The position numbers were made by a program, and so were the translations under genes. A stretch of 64,000 nt of DNA from Flavobacterium pallidum (GTDB lineage Bacteria > Bacteroidota > Bacteroidia > Flavobacteriales > Flavobacteriaceae). The notes beneath the pieces are model-generated. The model did no database searches, was not told where the DNA came from, and was given only the letters and a program-made list of their open reading frames with translations. Positions 43,419 through 50,847 of this stretch are shown piece after piece; the stretch's first letter is position 1; each line of letters opens with the position of its first letter. The stretch is taken from assembly GCF_003097535.1 (NCBI RefSeq), contig NZ_CP029187.1, positions 1,612,001-1,676,000 of the forward strand. Reading direction: 5' to 3'.

Positions 43419-43922
43419 TTATTTCATCAGTTTTATGACCAACCTGCCCAACCAATTGTCTTTAATTTCAGTCACTTTGTCCAACATATTGTCGGCACGA
43501 AGCACGAAATCATAGAGTTTTCCGGTTTGTTCCACAAAATGTTTTTGGGCTTCTGAATGGTCAGGCTCCTGTGATGACACTTCTTTTAGGACTTTAAGCG
43601 CAGGCTTGATTTCGCGTTTGCTGCGTTCCTGTGCAATTTTGACGGCGAGTTCGTCTAAGTCTTTTTCGGCGATGTAATATTCGCGGCGTTCCCCTTGCTT
43701 GTATTCCTTAAACACGATACCCCAATCCATTAACGCACGGATGTTCATGCTGGCGTTGCCTCGGGAAATCTGAAGTTCATGCATGATTTCTTCCATTGAA
43801 ATGGGATCTGGGGAAACCATAAGCAATGCGTGTATTTGCGCCATGGTTTTATTGATGCCCCATTGTGAGCCTAATGCGCCCCAGGTTTGTATGAATTTAT
43901 TTTTTGCTTTCCCGAATTCCAT
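43419..43922 (-). CDS. GbsR/MarR family transcriptional regulator
   Basis: 167 residues. The winged helix-turn-helix covers ~25-90 (TMAQIHALLMVSPDPISMEEIMHELQISRGNASMNIRALMDWG, wing KQGERREYY). The C-terminal helices (~95-167) look like a dimerisation segment, as in GbsR proteins, which control osmoprotectant or membrane genes in other bacteria. Its own upstream region has a palindrome matching that of the membrane gene downstream, so it probably controls itself and that gene. Confidence 0.85.
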   Translation of the reverse strand: MEFGKAKNKFIQTWGALGSQWGINKTMAQIHALLMVSPDPISMEEIMHELQISRGNASMNIRALMDWGIVFKEYKQGERREYYIAEKDLDELAVKIAQERSKREIKPALKVLKEVSSQEPDHSEAQKHFVEQTGKLYDFVLRADNMLDKVTEIKDNWLGRLVIKLMK

Positions 43923-43950
43923 GTGGTAAAGATAATAAAAGTTTTTAAAG

Positions 43951-43968
43951 TTTCAATAAAAAGTGAAA
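43951..43968 (-). promoter_or_regulatory. Candidate operator 2 (TTTCAA-N6-GTGAAA)
   Basis: The same half-site and spacing as operator 1, 29-46 bp upstream of the regulator ATG, with one position different. Flanking bases AAG and GTT extend the symmetry. Confidence 0.45.
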
Positions 43969-44009
43969 GTTAAATTTTGCGGAGACTTTTCTTGATTTTT
44001 ACGACTGTG

Positions 44010-44092
44010 CCGCGCTAGGGATGGAAGCGGCATCCTTTGCATAGTGCAACGGAGCAAAGATATAGCGGACAGCCCGGGCCACAGGCAGCGCC
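44010..44092 (+). repeat. Dispersed palindromic repeat, copy 4 of 5
   Basis: CTAGGGATGGAAGCGGCATC, then stem CTTTGC/GCAAAG, then ATATAGCGGACAGCCCGG. Located between the regulator and the M3 peptidase terminator. Confidence 0.75.
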
Positions 44093-44113
44093 CACGCGAA
44101 ATCCGAACTGAAC

Positions 44114-44142
44114 GAAAAAAAACCGAAGCAGGAAACTTCGGT
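44114..44142 (-). terminator. Terminator of the M3 peptidase gene
   Basis: On the minus strand ACCGAAG, a 7-nt loop, CTTCGGT, then eight T. It starts 8 bp after the peptidase stop. Confidence 0.8.
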
Positions 44143-44149
44143 CTTGGTT

Positions 44150-46177
44150 TTATAATAATCCGGCGCGTTTGAGCAACGCATCAGGTTTTGGTTCCTGGCC
44201 GCGGAATCGTTTGTAAAGCGTCATGGGATGTTCGGTACCGCCCTTGCTTAATACATTTTCCTTGAACCGGTCGGCGATTTGCTTGTTGAAAATGCCGTTT
44301 TCACTAAAATAAGCAAACGCATCCGCATCAAGGACTTCCGCCCATTTGTAACTGTAATATCCCGAGGAATAGCCCCCGTTGAAGATGTGCGAAAACGACA
44401 CGCTCATGCAGTTTTCAGCCACATCAGGAAATAAGGAAGTCTTGTCAAAAATGGATTTTTCAAACGATTTAATGTCGGTAATAGAAGTCGGATCACTGCC
44501 GTGGAAAGCCATATCGAGCAACCCGAAACTGAGTTGGCGCAGCGTGGCCATGCCTTCAAGGAAGCTTGCACTTTCACGGATTTTATCGACATATTCCTGC
44601 GGGATGATTTCGCCGGTTTCATAATGGCGAGCAAATAACGCCAGTGCTTCGGGTTCGTAACACCAGTTTTCCATGACCTGGCTCGGCAGTTCGACGAAAT
44701 CCCAATACACGCTGGTTCCCGAAAGGCTTGGGTAGACCGTATTGGCAAGCATGCCGTGCAGTGCATGCCCAAATTCATGAAATAGCGTCATAACTTCATT
44801 AAATGTCAATAATGAAGGTTTGGTTCCCGTTGGTTTTGTAAAATTGCACACAATGGAAACATGCGGCCGTTCGTTGATTCCGTTTTTAATATATTGTGAT
44901 TTATAGGACGTCATCCAGGCCCCGTTGCGTTTTCCTTTTCGAGGGAAAAAATCGGCGTAGAATACTGCGATAAAGTTTCCGGTATCGTCATGCACTTCAA
45001 AAGTCTGAACATCTTCATGATATTTGTCGATGTTTGTGACTTCTTTAAATGCCAGCCCGAACAATCTTTTAGCGACCTCGAAAGCACCATTCAGGACATT
45101 CTCCAATTTAAAATATGGTTTCAGCATTTCATCATCAAGGCGGAACAATTGCTGTTTCAGTTTTTCAGAATAATACGATCCGTCCCATTTTTCAAGTGTT
45201 TCAATTCCGTCCAGTTCACTTGCAAAAGTCGAAAGCTGGGCGAATTCACGCTCGGCAGCGGGTTTGGCTTTGGCTAAAAGTTCGTTCAGGAATGAGGTCA
45301 CTTTTGCAGGATTTTGGGCCATTCTTTCTTCTAAAACAAAATGGGCATGGGTTTCATATCCGAGTAAATTGGCGCGTTCATGACGAAGTTTTGCAATCCT
45401 CAACGTCTTTTCGCTGTTGTTGAAATCATTGTCGCGGAATGCTTTTTGTCCGGCCGCGACGGCAAGTTGTCTGCGTAATTCCCGGTTTTCTGCGTAAGTT
45501 ATGAAAGGGAGGTAACTAGGCATGTCCAGGGTAAAAATCCAACCCTCATGGCTTCGCGATTCCGCAAGCTGTTTCGCAGCTTCAATTGTGCCTTCAGGCA
45601 ATCCTTTTAAATCTTCCGGATCGGTAATGTGTAAGGCGTAATCATGGGTCTCAGCGAGTACATTTTCACCGAAAGTCAGTTTAATGGAAGCCAGTTCGGT
45701 ATCAATTTCGCGCAGTTTATTCTTATTTTCCTCAGATAAAAGCGCGCCATTGCGTGAAAAGCCTTTAAATTTTTTATCGAGAAGCGTCGCCTGCTCTGTG
45801 GTCAGGTTGAGGCTTTCCCTTTGCTCGTACAGTGCTTTTATTTTTGCAAAAAGTGTTTCATTCAGTGTGATGTCATTGCCGAAAGCGGTCAGTATCGGTG
45901 ACACTTCCTGAGCGATTTGTTGCAGCTGGTCGTTGGTTTCCGCGGAGTTCAGGTTGAAAAAGATATTCGAAATGCGGTCTAAAGCTTCGCCGGAGAAATC
46001 CAACGCTTCAATAGTGTTTTCGTAAGTGGGAAGGTCAGTGTTTTTTACGATGGCATCGATTTCATTCCGTGCCAAAGCGATGGCTTCTTCAAAAGCGGGT
46101 TTATAGGTTTCGTCTTTAATTTTTGAGAACGGGGCAGTACCGTGCGGAGTATCAAATGGATAGGGAATATTTTTCAT
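44150..46177 (-). CDS. dcp: M3 family metallopeptidase (oligopeptidase / Dcp type)
   Basis: A 675-residue zinc peptidase with H467-E-F-G-H471 (FHEFGHALHG) and a downstream glutamate in the SGTSVYWDFVELPSQVMENW segment. The fold of long helices closes over short peptides, so it trims oligopeptides; dipeptidyl carboxypeptidase and oligopeptidase A are both possible. No signal peptide is seen; the start MKNIPYPFDTPHGTAPF suggests a cytoplasmic enzyme. Single gene with its own terminator. Confidence 0.92.
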   Translation of the reverse strand: MKNIPYPFDTPHGTAPFSKIKDETYKPAFEEAIALARNEIDAIVKNTDLPTYENTIEALDFSGEALDRISNIFFNLNSAETNDQLQQIAQEVSPILTAFGNDITLNETLFAKIKALYEQRESLNLTTEQATLLDKKFKGFSRNGALLSEENKNKLREIDTELASIKLTFGENVLAETHDYALHITDPEDLKGLPEGTIEAAKQLAESRSHEGWIFTLDMPSYLPFITYAENRELRRQLAVAAGQKAFRDNDFNNSEKTLRIAKLRHERANLLGYETHAHFVLEERMAQNPAKVTSFLNELLAKAKPAAEREFAQLSTFASELDGIETLEKWDGSYYSEKLKQQLFRLDDEMLKPYFKLENVLNGAFEVAKRLFGLAFKEVTNIDKYHEDVQTFEVHDDTGNFIAVFYADFFPRKGKRNGAWMTSYKSQYIKNGINERPHVSIVCNFTKPTGTKPSLLTFNEVMTLFHEFGHALHGMLANTVYPSLSGTSVYWDFVELPSQVMENWCYEPEALALFARHYETGEIIPQEYVDKIRESASFLEGMATLRQLSFGLLDMAFHGSDPTSITDIKSFEKSIFDKTSLFPDVAENCMSVSFSHIFNGGYSSGYYSYKWAEVLDADAFAYFSENGIFNKQIADRFKENVLSKGGTEHPMTLYKRFRGQEPKPDALLKRAGLL

Positions 46178-46279
46178 TTCAGATGTTAATGATGCTTTTT
46201 CAAAAGCATAAAAATTTATAACAATTTAATTCTTTTTTGTTAAAAAGTGCAAAAAGATGCATTTCAACGGATTTTTGTG

Positions 46280-46424
46280 TATATTTGTCGAGTAGATTTT
46301 ATTTTTTTTCAGAACCGAATTACTGAAATTTTTCCTTTTTTGCCCCAAATCAAAAAAACCTACAAAGATTTCGTAATTCAAGATTTTAAATTTAAGGAAG
46401 CCCTGAGGAGGGCTTCCTGTTTTT
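46280..46424 (+). ncRNA. Candidate small RNA between dcp and purE
   Basis: A perfect -7 box TATATTTG (46280-46287) points into a region with no plus-strand gene and would start a transcript near 46294. The RNA would contain an imperfect long hairpin: GAATTAC (46317-46323) with GTAATTC (46373-46379), GAAAT with ATTTC, and TTTTTTG with CAAAAAA. It ends at the terminator at 46396-46424. No good -33 TTG was found. Length (~130 nt) and the purE neighbour invite comparison with 6S-type RNAs, but a closing stem between the ends was not seen. No coding frame is likely. Confidence 0.45.
46396..46424 (+). terminator. Terminator of the candidate small RNA
   Basis: GGAAGCCC, loop TGAGGA, GGGCTTCC, then TG and seven T on the plus strand. 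On the minus strand (purE direction) the bases after the stem are not T-rich, so the hairpin seems oriented for a plus transcript. Confidence 0.75.
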
Positions 46425-46904
46425 TTATTGCAATCCTTCGGACGACTTGTGGACGGCTTCTTTCAGGCTTTCCTTGTATACAATAATCTTTTGTAAAACG
46501 GTGGGATCATGTGATCCGATAATCTGTGCGGCAAGAATTCCGGCGTTTTTGGCACCGTTTAATGCCACAGTGGCTACGGGAACGCCTCCGGGCATCTGAA
46601 GGATGGAAAGTACACTGTCCCAGCCATCAATGGAATTGCTTGACTTCACTGGTACGCCGATGACCGGTAATGGCGAAAGTGATGCTACCATACCAGGTAA
46701 ATGTGCAGCGCCACCCGCTCCGGCAATAATTACTGAAATGCCTTTAATATGTGCATTTTTGCTGAAATCGAATAGTTTTTCCGGCGTGCGGTGTGCGGAA
46801 ACAATATCAGTTATGGTTTCAATCCCAAAAGATTTCAGGATATCAATGGCTTCCTGCATGACGGTCATGTCGGAAATGCTTCCCATTATAATGGCTACTT
46901 TCAT
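46425..46904 (-). CDS. purE: N5-carboxyaminoimidazole ribonucleotide mutase
   Basis: A 159-residue class I PurE that converts N5-CAIR to CAIR in purine synthesis. It has MGSISDMTVM at the start, SAHRTPEKLF (histidine catalytic region), GAGGAAHLPGM and GVPVKSSNSIDGWDS. It lies 11 bp after purK, which makes its substrate, in one operon. Confidence 0.96.
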   Translation of the reverse strand: MKVAIIMGSISDMTVMQEAIDILKSFGIETITDIVSAHRTPEKLFDFSKNAHIKGISVIIAGAGGAAHLPGMVASLSPLPVIGVPVKSSNSIDGWDSVLSILQMPGGVPVATVALNGAKNAGILAAQIIGSHDPTVLQKIIVYKESLKEAVHKSSEGLQ

Positions 46905-46915
46905 TTTTTTTTGAA

Positions 46916-48070
46916 TTATTTACTAATCACCTTAATTGTCTTCTTTACTTTTTCCGCAATTTTTCTGGCTTCTGAAATATCTTCATTAACAATCGTGACA
47001 TGCCCCATTTTACGGAACGGTCGCGTTTGCCTTTTTCCATAAATGTGCGGCGTGACACCATGCCAGCCTAAAATCGCTTCCATGTTCTCGTATAAAACAT
47101 CGCCAGAATGACCTTCTTCACCCACCAGGTTCACCATGATCCCGGCCACTTTACTTCCCGTGTCGCCCAATGGCAAATCAAGAATGGCACGCAAATGATT
47201 TTCAAATTGCGAGGTATAACTGGCTTCAATAGAATAATGTCCGGAGTTATGCGGCCTTGGTGCTACTTCGTTTACCAAGATCTCATCTGATGTGGTCTGG
47301 AACATTTCGACGGCGAGCAAGCCTACATGCTCAAATGCTTTTGAAACCTCAAGCGCCAGTTTGCGCGCTTTTTCTGCAACGGCATCATCGATACGTGCCG
47401 GACAAATCACATATTCCACCTGATTGGCTTCAGGATGAAATTCCATTTCAACTACGGGATACGTTTTGATTTCCCCGGAAACGTTGCGGGTGACTATCAC
47501 TGCGAGTTCATTTTTAAATGGGATCATTTCTTCGGAGATGCATTCCACATTTGGCAACAAATCGCAATCTTCCGTTTTGCGGATTACCTTTACCCCGTTG
47601 CCGTCATAACCAAATTCGGTACATTTCCATACGAAAGGCAATAGTACCTTATTTTCAGAAATAGCAGTTTTTAAAGCATTAGCATTCTCAAATCGCTGGT
47701 ATGGAGCCGAGGCAATATTATGGGTTTTATAAAAATCTTTTTGAATGCCCTTATTCTGGATACGCTTAAGTGTTTTGGGAGAAGGGTATATTTTGATTCC
47801 TTCCGATTCCAGTTTTTCAAGCGCAGCAATGTTAACGAGTTCAATCTCAAATGTCAAAATGTCGACCTGCTTCCCGAAATTGTAAACCGTTTCGAAATCC
47901 ATCAGGTTTCCTTGCTGGAACACGTTGCAGGCCAGTCTTCCCGGCGCTTCCGCAGAAGGGTCAAGCACATAAGTTTGGATATCGAATTTTCGGGTTTCGG
48001 CCAAAAGCATCTTACCCAGCTGCCCTCCACCAAGGATACCCAATTTAAAGCCTGAAGAAAAGTAGTTCAT
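46916..48070 (-). CDS. purK: N5-carboxyaminoimidazole ribonucleotide synthase
   Basis: A 384-residue ATP-grasp enzyme making N5-CAIR from AIR, bicarbonate and ATP. The N-terminal loop is LGILGGGQLGKMLL. The ATP-grasp part has FVWKCTEFGYDGNGVKVI and ILVNEVAPRPHNSGHY with the metal-binding residues. PurE follows directly. A TATCTTTG -7 box is 32 bp upstream. Confidence 0.96.
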   Translation of the reverse strand: MNYFSSGFKLGILGGGQLGKMLLAETRKFDIQTYVLDPSAEAPGRLACNVFQQGNLMDFETVYNFGKQVDILTFEIELVNIAALEKLESEGIKIYPSPKTLKRIQNKGIQKDFYKTHNIASAPYQRFENANALKTAISENKVLLPFVWKCTEFGYDGNGVKVIRKTEDCDLLPNVECISEEMIPFKNELAVIVTRNVSGEIKTYPVVEMEFHPEANQVEYVICPARIDDAVAEKARKLALEVSKAFEHVGLLAVEMFQTTSDEILVNEVAPRPHNSGHYSIEASYTSQFENHLRAILDLPLGDTGSKVAGIMVNLVGEEGHSGDVLYENMEAILGWHGVTPHIYGKRQTRPFRKMGHVTIVNEDISEARKIAEKVKKTIKVISK

Positions 48071-48101
48071 GTTGTTGTGTTGTGGCTGTTAAAAGGTTTG
48101 G

Positions 48102-48109
48102 CAAAGATA
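48102..48109 (-). promoter_or_regulatory. -7 box of the purK-purE promoter
   Basis: TATCTTTG on the minus strand is a perfect TAnnTTTG, 32 bp before the purK ATG. No clear TTG at -33. No purine riboswitch or known leader motif was seen. Confidence 0.45.
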
Positions 48110-48368
48110 AGTAAGAATTGTAGAAATTGCCCGGCTAAAGTGCATTTCGGTTTTCGATATTTTGATAAATTCTTACAATGTTACTACCTGCTGAGCGTGA
48201 ATTCAAATTTAGCCATTGCAAAAATGCGTTTATTGATGCGGCTTCAGCAAGAATGGATGTGTAAAATAAATTCCGTGACAATTATTGTCCTGAATTTTAG
48301 CAACGCCGGAGGTTTTAATACCCATCCGATATTTCGTAATTTTATCCGTCAATAAAAAAAGTGTAGCC

Positions 48369-48809
48369 ATGAAAACAATGCATAAATCAATAGAGATTAC
48401 GGCACCAAAAGATAAGGTCTGGGCCGTGCTGATGGAAGAAGCCTATATCCAGGACTGGTACAAATCCTTTGGGCAGGGCATTACTGCTGAAACCGATTGG
48501 ATTGAAGGGCATCGTGTTACCTTCAGCGACGGCTCCAATAATGGTATTACGGGAATAATTGCAGAAAAAAGGCCATACGAGAAACTTTCATTCCGTTTTG
48601 ACGGGATTGTGAAAAACAACGTGGAAGACCGTGAAAGTGACATGGCCAAGGCCATCGAAGGAAGCCACGAAACCTATACACTCTCAGAAGAAAACGGCAA
48701 TACATGGCTGTCAGTTACCTGTGATATGAACGACAGCGATTACGACCAGATGTCGGCAGCCTGGGAAGTGGCTTTGCAACGCATCAGTGAATTGTCACAT
48801 GCTGTATAA
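48369..48809 (+). CDS. SRPBCC/AHSA1-like domain protein
   Basis: A 146-residue START/SRPBCC-fold protein (MHKSIEITAPKDKVWAVLMEE at the start, a final helix MSAAWEVALQRISELSH). It makes a hydrophobic pocket; members bind lipids or assist Hsp90, and no ligand can be assigned. The 298-bp gap before it (48071-48368) has the purK promoter and otherwise nothing recognised; a 92-codon plus-strand frame there is rejected as a gene. Confidence 0.8.
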   Translation: MKTMHKSIEITAPKDKVWAVLMEEAYIQDWYKSFGQGITAETDWIEGHRVTFSDGSNNGITGIIAEKRPYEKLSFRFDGIVKNNVEDRESDMAKAIEGSHETYTLSEENGNTWLSVTCDMNDSDYDQMSAAWEVALQRISELSHAV

Positions 48810-48835
48810 CTTTTGCCAAATATTTCCCCTTAGCA

Positions 48836-48866
48836 TTTGCGCAATCCAAAAAACATCTTACTTTTG
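48836..48866 (+). promoter_or_regulatory. Promoter of tRNA-Leu
   Basis: TTTG at 48836-48839, a 19-bp spacer, TACTTTTG at 48859-48866. Both boxes and the spacing match the Bacteroidetes consensus exactly; the tRNA starts 12 bp after the -7 box. Confidence 0.8.
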
Positions 48867-48878
48867 CTGTCCCTGAAT

Positions 48879-48960
48879 GCCTCAGTGGCGAAATTGGTAG
48901 ACGCACTGTGTTCAGGTCGCAGCGCCCCCGGGTGTGCTGGTTCGAGTCCAGTCTGAGGCA
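48879..48960 (+). tRNA. tRNA-Leu (anticodon CAG)
   Basis: An 82-nt class II tRNA. Acceptor GCCTCAG pairs with CTGAGGC, discriminator A. The anticodon stem CTGTG/CGCAG encloses TTCAGGT, giving CAG for the CUG codon. It has a long variable arm (GCGCCCCCGGGTGT region) and T arm CTGGTTCGAGTCCAG. CCA is not encoded. Its own promoter and terminator make it a single-gene unit. Confidence 0.97.
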
Positions 48961-48964
48961 CGTT

Positions 48965-48994
48965 AAACGCAATCAATACGATTGCGTTTTTTTT
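48965..48994 (+). terminator. Terminator of tRNA-Leu
   Basis: AAACGCAATC, loop AATAC, GATTGCGTTT, then T-rich sequence, 4 bp after the tRNA. Confidence 0.9.
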
Positions 48995-49054
48995 ATCTGT
49001 AAATTCTGTAAACTTCAAAAGCAATACTATAACACAGTCGCCGTGTTGCTGGTG

Positions 49055-49180
49055 TATCTTTACATTAATAAACTTACTTACTGAGTTTTGTAAATTTTAT
49101 CACGCGTGATAAGATTTTCATGATGATTCGGTTATTGGTTAGGTTAGGAGGGGACAGCTTAGGCTTCCCCTTCTTTTTTT
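49055..49180 (+). other. Unassigned intergenic unit: -7-like box, 16-bp palindrome, terminator
   Basis: Part of the 323-bp gap after the tRNA-Leu terminator. TATCTTTA (49055-49062) is one base from a -7 box. TTATCACGCGTGATAA at 49097-49112 is a perfect 16-bp palindrome. A terminator closes the unit at 49149-49180. On the minus strand a 15-codon frame (MKILSRVIKFTKLSK) crosses the palindrome. It may be a small RNA, or a binding site with a leftover terminator. The gap then holds repeat copy 5 and a TACCTTTA -7-like box at 49295-49302. Confidence 0.4.
49149..49180 (+). terminator. Orphan rho-independent terminator
   Basis: AGGGGA and TCCCCT, with an inner AGC/GCT pair, then TC and seven T. No plus-strand gene lies between it and the tRNA-Leu terminator. 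Confidence 0.7.
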
Positions 49181-49189
49181 GTTTTTCAG

Positions 49190-49270
49190 GAGCTATTTCC
49201 GGCTCTACACTGCAATCTTTTTATTTTTAAATAAAAAAATAAAAAGGATTTCCGCTACGATCCGGGCTAG
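49190..49270 (-). repeat. Dispersed palindromic repeat, copy 5 of 5
   Basis: On the minus strand CTAGCCCGGATCGTAGCGGA, then an A/T stem (CTTTTTATTTTT / AAAAATAAAAAG), then ATTGCAGTGTAGAGCCGGAA and ATAGCTCC. It is closest in sequence to copy 3. Confidence 0.75.
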
Positions 49271-49317
49271 GGTGTCGTGTAAAATGAAAAATCTTACCTT
49301 TAAGGAAAATATCTCAG

Positions 49318-50292
49318 ATGAACCGTCGTCATTTCCTTAAAAGCGCCACACAATTTGCCATGGCAGTTTCCGCTGCCAACCTGATTTACAACGAGGCAAC
49401 GGACTTCCTCCTCACCACCGAAAAACCTTTTTTCAAATTATCATTGGCACAATGGTCGCTGCATCGCGCCATAAGCGAAAATAAAACCCTTAACCCACTT
49501 GATTTTGCGGTAAAAGCGAAGTCTCTTGGTTTTGAAGGCTTAGAATATGTAAGTGCGTTGTATTCCCTTGAAAATAGCAATGAGAATAAAACAGCTGCTG
49601 CACTGGCAAAGGAACTAAAGTTACGCAGCATAGACAACGGTATAAGCAACGTGTTGATTATGGTGGATGGAGAAGGGGAATTGGCAGCTTTGGAAAAAAA
49701 GGATCGCGACCAGGCAATCGATAAGCATAAAAAGTGGATTGATGCCGCTGCTGAATTAGAATGTCACTCCATCCGTGTAAACCTATTCGGCGAAGGAGCT
49801 GAAAACGACTTTAAGACCTGGAAAGAAACTGCGGTTGATGGTTTGGGCCGATTGGCTGAATTCGCGGCAGGATCCAAAATGAATGTAATCGTCGAAAACC
49901 ACGGCGGGCTATCGTCAGATATTGCAAAGCTCACAGCAGTTTTTAAGGAAATAAACATGAAAAATTGTGGTGCGTTACCGGATTTCGGGAATTTCTGTGT
50001 GCGCAGGCGTGATGGTGATCGTTGGGCCTCTCCGTGTGTTGAAACTTACGATAAATACAAAGGTGTTGCGGAAATGATGCCGTTTGCTAAAGGGGTCAGT
50101 GCTAAGTCGTATGACTTTGATGCCGATGGCAACGAAACAACAATTGACTATCTAAATATGTTGCAAATCGTCAAATCGGCCGGTTATAAAGGTTTTATCG
50201 GAGTGGAATATGAAGGAAACCGATTGAACGAAATCGATGGGATTTTGGCGACGAAAAAATTATTATTGGATACAGCTGCGAAATTAAGGTAG
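49318..50292 (+). CDS. Sugar phosphate isomerase/epimerase family protein (TIM barrel)
   Basis: 324 residues. The N-terminus NRRHFLKS resembles a twin-arginine export signal followed by a hydrophobic stretch (FAMAVSAANLI), so the protein may be exported to the periplasm. The body is an AP-endonuclease-2/xylose-isomerase-like barrel (FEGLEYVS, CHSIRVNLFG, VIVENHGGLSSD, GFIGVEYEGN) with metal-binding Glu/His/Asp. It is likely a sugar isomerase or epimerase of unknown substrate. No partner genes are adjacent; it is convergent with the DUF3467 gene. Confidence 0.82.
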   Translation: MNRRHFLKSATQFAMAVSAANLIYNEATDFLLTTEKPFFKLSLAQWSLHRAISENKTLNPLDFAVKAKSLGFEGLEYVSALYSLENSNENKTAAALAKELKLRSIDNGISNVLIMVDGEGELAALEKKDRDQAIDKHKKWIDAAAELECHSIRVNLFGEGAENDFKTWKETAVDGLGRLAEFAAGSKMNVIVENHGGLSSDIAKLTAVFKEINMKNCGALPDFGNFCVRRRDGDRWASPCVETYDKYKGVAEMMPFAKGVSAKSYDFDADGNETTIDYLNMLQIVKSAGYKGFIGVEYEGNRLNEIDGILATKKLLLDTAAKLR

Positions 50293-50310
50293 TGTATTTT
50301 AAAATCCCTC

Positions 50311-50454
50311 AAAATTTAACATTTGAGGTAGATTTTGCGTAATAGCATGTTTTGTGAAAATCGTACCTTACTTTCAGGGGAAAGGGCCATTGCATCCCTA
50401 CGCAATCACAACGTATTTTCGTTATGTAAAATGTATACCAAAAGTTAAATTTTA
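50311..50454. repeat. Intergenic structured element, copy B (~144 bp)
   Basis: Same order as 27767-27908. The ends AAAATTTAAC and GTTAAATTTT are complementary. An inner pair ATTTTGCGTAA (50332-50342) with TTATGTAAAAT (50422-50432) pairs fully with two G-U. The core at 50372-50401 includes TTCAGGGGAAAGGG and ATTGCATCCCTAC. The arms differ from copy A but stay largely complementary. It lies between convergent genes, as copy A does. Confidence 0.7.
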
Positions 50455-50503
50455 ATAAGTGATTGCCTGAAAGTTATTGGTGATTTATGCTGGATAATTA
50501 AAA

Positions 50504-50529
50504 AAAAACCTCCCAATTGGGAGGTTTTT
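50504..50529. terminator. Bidirectional terminator between the isomerase and DUF3467 genes
   Basis: AAAAACCTCCCAATT and its complement form a self-complementary hairpin with A and T runs on both sides. It ends 3 bp before the DUF3467 stop. Confidence 0.85.
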
Positions 50530-50532
50530 CTA

Positions 50533-50844
50533 TTAAGCTTGTCCCGTAGGACCAAAGTTCAATGGAATGGCGGGTTGTTCCGTATCTTTGATTTCGCCAT
50601 GGGCTGATTCAAATCTGTGGATGTTTTCCCCCATCGCTTTCAGGAGCCTTTTGGCGTGCTGTGGCGTCAGGACAATCCTTGACTTCACTTTTGCCTTTGG
50701 GGTTCCCGGCATGATGCATACGAAATCCAATACAAATTCTGATGCCGAGTGATTGATTATCGCAAGGTTTGAATATGTTCCTTCCGCAGTTTTCTCGTCC
50801 AGTTCAATATTGATTTGCCCTGGTTGTTGATTGTTATCACTCAT
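50533..50844 (-). CDS. DUF3467 family protein
   Basis: A 103-residue small beta-rich protein (INIELDEKTAEGTYSNLAIINHSASEFVLDFVCIMPG, then KSRIVLTPQHAKRLLKAMGENI). The function is unknown. It sits only 3 bp after rpoC and ends at a terminator, so it is co-transcribed with RNA polymerase as the operon's last gene. That placement hints at a transcription or housekeeping link (inference). No DNA-binding motif is evident. Confidence 0.85.
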   Translation of the reverse strand: MSDNNQQPGQINIELDEKTAEGTYSNLAIINHSASEFVLDFVCIMPGTPKAKVKSRIVLTPQHAKRLLKAMGENIHRFESAHGEIKDTEQPAIPLNFGPTGQA

Positions 50845-50847
50845 ATC

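Noticed and set aside
48077..48355. A 92-codon plus-strand frame between purK and the SRPBCC gene
   Set aside because: It begins opposite the purK promoter region, has no family resemblance and fills a gap by chance.
48784..49024. Two minus-strand frames over tRNA-Leu (containing TGLEPAHPGALRPEHS)
   Set aside because: This protein-like string is the well-known artefact of translating the antisense of a tRNA-Leu gene.
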